A stretch of 7,452 nucleotides of DNA from an uncultured Marinilabiliaceae bacterium (lineage in GTDB: Bacteria; Bacteroidota; Bacteroidia; Bacteroidales; Marinilabiliaceae). The translations under genes and the position numbers were made by a program. The stretch is taken from assembly GCA_905235955.1 (NCBI GenBank), contig CAJONN010000156.1, positions 1-7,452 of the forward strand, in the 5' to 3' direction. Below, in pieces: positions 6,286 to 7,452 of this stretch. Position 1 is the first letter of the stretch. Every line of letters starts with the position of its first letter. Under the pieces are notes generated by a model that was given only the letters and a program-made list of their open reading frames with translations, was not told where the DNA came from and searched no databases.

Positions 6286-6933
6286 ATGAATTTTATAAAA
6301 AGAATATTAGCAGTTATTGAACAATGGCGATGGACAATAATTTGCTTATTGTTAGCTATATGCTTTATGCAACAACATAGCATATCGGCACTACAAAACG
6401 AATTGAAATTTATAAAAGAAAAATACGAAAACCCTACCCCACTATCCCCTGCCATACCAGAAGATGTGCCTACAACATATTATGCCCCAGCAGACGAGCC
6501 AACGCCAGATAACTCAACAGACGCTGCAACACTGATAGCTATTGCAGCAGCAATAGGCACAATTGTGGGTTGGTCATATTACAAATCAAAATGGCCATTT
6601 ACAGCGGCACTTAGTGGCAAGATATGGCAAGACCTCAGCGGCAAAGTGATATACACACTCACTATCAAAAACAGAGGACGAGAGCCTATAGCACTAAGCA
6701 ACGCCACGATTGAGTTTATCAACTTCAAAGAAAAACGCACATTCAAAATGGCTGTGCCAGACTTCCCACTGACGCTCACCAAAGGCACAAAACATAGCGC
6801 AAATATATCGCTACAACGACTTATGGAGCAACACTTGGAACTAATCAACTACAAAATGATACGTGTAGGCGTAGAGTGCAACGGCAAAGTGCGATATACA
6901 TTGCCACTGGCAGTAAAATGGAAGAATAGATAA
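6286..6933 (+). CDS. Membrane protein with two predicted helices and a beta-rich C-terminal domain, unknown function
   Basis: I do not recognise this 215-residue protein. A first membrane helix spans about 16-29 after a basic N-terminus. Residues 34-48 look helical and may form a short coiled coil. A Pro/Thr/Asp-rich linker follows (50-80), then a second hydrophobic segment at about 80-97 rich in Ala and Ile. Residues 103-215 appear beta-rich (VIYTLTIKNRGREPIALSNATIEF; VRYTLPLAVKW), like an immunoglobulin-type fold. By the positive-inside rule both ends would be cytoplasmic and the linker periplasmic. It starts 7 bp after the glycosyltransferase stop, so it is probably co-transcribed and may be a partner of that enzyme or the membrane protein. 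No catalytic motif is visible. Confidence 0.75.
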   Translation: MNFIKRILAVIEQWRWTIICLLLAICFMQQHSISALQNELKFIKEKYENPTPLSPAIPEDVPTTYYAPADEPTPDNSTDAATLIAIAAAIGTIVGWSYYKSKWPFTAALSGKIWQDLSGKVIYTLTIKNRGREPIALSNATIEFINFKEKRTFKMAVPDFPLTLTKGTKHSANISLQRLMEQHLELINYKMIRVGVECNGKVRYTLPLAVKWKNR

Positions 6934-7050
6934 AAAGTTTGTCTTTAATCTTATTTTGTATTATTTTTGTTTGCACATTAGCCAATAGTTCGGTATTTCA
7001 TTCTACCTAATTGTTGGTATACAGAACCAAATAAATACCTATTTTTAGGT
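6934..7050. other. AT-rich intergenic stretch without a clear terminator
   Basis: After the stop of the 215-residue protein gene there is no good GC-rich hairpin plus U tract before the palindrome at 7034. The purD operon may therefore read on into the small-RNA region, with 7215-7260 the first strong terminator downstream. No open frame with coding character is seen on either strand. Confidence 0.5.
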
Positions 7051-7053
7051 ATT
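7034..7053. promoter_or_regulatory. Palindrome overlapping the -33 element of the small-RNA promoter
   Basis: AATACCTA (7034-7041) and TAGGTATT (7046-7053) form a perfect 8-bp inverted repeat around TTTT. The last two bases are part of the TTG -33 element (7052-7054). The position suits an operator where a dimeric regulator could block or assist RNA polymerase. No U tract follows, so it is not a standard terminator. Confidence 0.4.
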
Positions 7054-7082
7054 GTAGCATCACACTATCAACACTACCTTTG
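7052..7082 (+). promoter_or_regulatory. Bacteroidetes-type promoter for the small RNA
   Basis: TTG (7052-7054), a 20-nt spacer and TACCTTTG (7075-7082) agree with the -33/-7 consensus. Transcription should begin at about 7087-7091. No start codon with a coding frame follows, and a terminator lies about 130-170 nt downstream, so the product is most likely an RNA. Confidence 0.65.
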
Positions 7083-7087
7083 CAATG

Positions 7088-7255
7088 TTGAAAGTTTACA
7101 ACGGGAAGCCACCCGAAGTAGCACTAACAATACTGATATTCGAGCAAACGTGTTCGGGCGCAATCTCAAAAACATCGTGCCATATATCGTTCTTTGGTTT
7201 TTTGTTAAGGAATTAATGGTCATTGGTTTAGCATTCGCTCCGATGACCATTTTTC
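7088..7255 (+). ncRNA. Putative structured small RNA (possibly 6S-like or another Bacteroidales RNA motif)
   Basis: A near-consensus promoter upstream and a strong intrinsic terminator at the end delimit a transcript of about 165 nt with no credible reading frame. The GC-richer core (7091-7195) shows pairing: CGGG 7102-7105 with CCCG 7112-7115 around AAGCCA; a 6-bp hairpin CGAGCA 7141-7146 with TGTTCG 7151-7156 around AACG; long-range GCAC 7121-7124 with GTGC 7177-7180; and AAAG 7091-7094 with CTTT 7192-7195. AACG 7100-7103 could pair with CGTT 7187-7190, in competition with the first hairpin. The rod-like layout with an open centre recalls 6S RNA, which regulates RNA polymerase. Known motifs such as 6S-Flavo or Bacteroidales-1 are candidates, but I cannot tell which, if either. 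The T run at 7198-7203 may mark an earlier 3' end. Exact ends are inferred. Confidence 0.6.
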
Positions 7256-7260
7256 TTTTA
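7215..7260 (+). terminator. Strong Rho-independent terminator
   Basis: The arms AATGGTCATTGG (7215-7226) and CCGATGACCATT (7240-7251) pair over 12 bp with a single G-U, around a 13-nt loop, followed directly by TTTCTTTT. On the minus strand no T tract follows the hairpin, so it works in the plus direction only. It ends the small RNA and any read-through from the purD operon. Confidence 0.85.
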
Positions 7261-7287
7261 TATCTTGCTTTGATCAATCATCTCACA

Positions 7288-7351
7288 TTTCGCAAGTAGA
7301 AATGTACTACAAACAATTTTCCAAACACGACTTTCTCATTAGTCTTTTACT
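7288..7351 (+). repeat. Dispersed repeat unit, copy B
   Basis: This 64-nt unit starts TTTCGCAAGTAGAAATGTACTAC and ends CTCATTAGTCTTTTACT. It matches copy A (2929-2991, opposite strand) along its whole length. It begins 28 bp after the small-RNA terminator and is followed at once by copy C. Confidence 0.7.
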
Positions 7352-7352
7352 C

Positions 7353-7452
7353 AAGTTTCGCAAGTAGAAATATTCTGCAAACAAGTCCCCAATATATGAC
7401 CTTCCCATTAATTTTACTTTTTATTTCGCTACGCTCAATCATCTTCGGGTCT
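7353..7452 (+). repeat. Dispersed repeat unit, copy C, running off the window
   Basis: It opens with the exact 14-bp AAGTTTCGCAAGTA found at 2650, continues GAAATATTCTGCAAACAAGTCC with the unit's general pattern, then reads TTTTACTTTTT and CGCTACGCTCAA. The last part is the reverse-complement form of the GCGAAGCG-type modules in the 2650-2994 element. A second full-size element of the same family therefore probably begins here and is cut by the right edge. Confidence 0.6.

Noticed and set aside
7074..7277. Minus-strand open frame of 67 codons across the small-RNA region
   Set aside because: It runs antisense through the promoter, structured core and terminator. Its product is a basic low-information peptide without motifs. 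The RNA signals explain the sequence better.
7288..7380. Possible CRISPR-like array (TTTCGCAAGTAGAAAT repeated 68 bp apart)
   Set aside because: Only two neighbouring copies exist, the region between them also matches copy A elsewhere, and no cas gene or regular repeat-spacer pattern is present. It is a dispersed repeat.

Overview
The window looks like a chromosomal segment of a Bacteroidetes bacterium, most likely of the order Bacteroidales. Three lines of evidence support this. First, candidate promoters fit the Bacteroidetes sigma-factor pattern (TTG/TTTG, about 20 nt, then TAnnTTTG) at four places. Second, genes start without clear Shine-Dalgarno sequences. Third, the gene set and order (dtd-mazG-like-deoC; purD followed by membrane and glycosyltransferase genes) are familiar from that group. 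No plasmid, phage, transposase or CRISPR gene is visible.

Layout. Positions 1-59 hold the first 19 codons of a minus-strand gene that runs off the left edge, with its own promoter at 86-116. Positions 142-2568 are a tight minus-strand operon, transcribed from right to left: D-aminoacyl-tRNA deacylase (dtd), a MazG-like pyrophosphohydrolase, deoxyribose-phosphate aldolase (deoC) and a SAM-dependent methyltransferase. Positions 2569-3073 are a divergent intergenic region. It holds the dtd promoter, the purD promoter and, between them, a 345-bp palindromic repeat element bounded by 14-bp inverted repeats. Positions 3074-6933 are a plus-strand operon: purD, a polytopic membrane protein with a GTG start, a glycosyltransferase and a two-helix membrane protein of unknown function. 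Gaps between these genes are 4-21 bp.

Positions 6934-7452 contain no protein gene. They hold a palindrome, a near-consensus promoter and a putative structured small RNA ending in a strong intrinsic terminator (7215-7260). Two tandem copies of the repeat that bounds the intergenic element follow, and the second runs off the right edge.

How the genes work together. The left operon reads as housekeeping and metabolite repair: removal of D-amino acids from tRNA, hydrolysis of unwanted nucleotides, and deoxyribose-phosphate catabolism, plus a methyltransferase of unknown substrate. The right operon joins a purine biosynthesis enzyme to three genes that look like cell-envelope glycan functions; this link rests on co-transcription and is not shown biochemically. 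The points most worth following up are the putative small RNA, the repeat family (three closely related units and one 14-bp match in this window) and the two unassigned membrane proteins.
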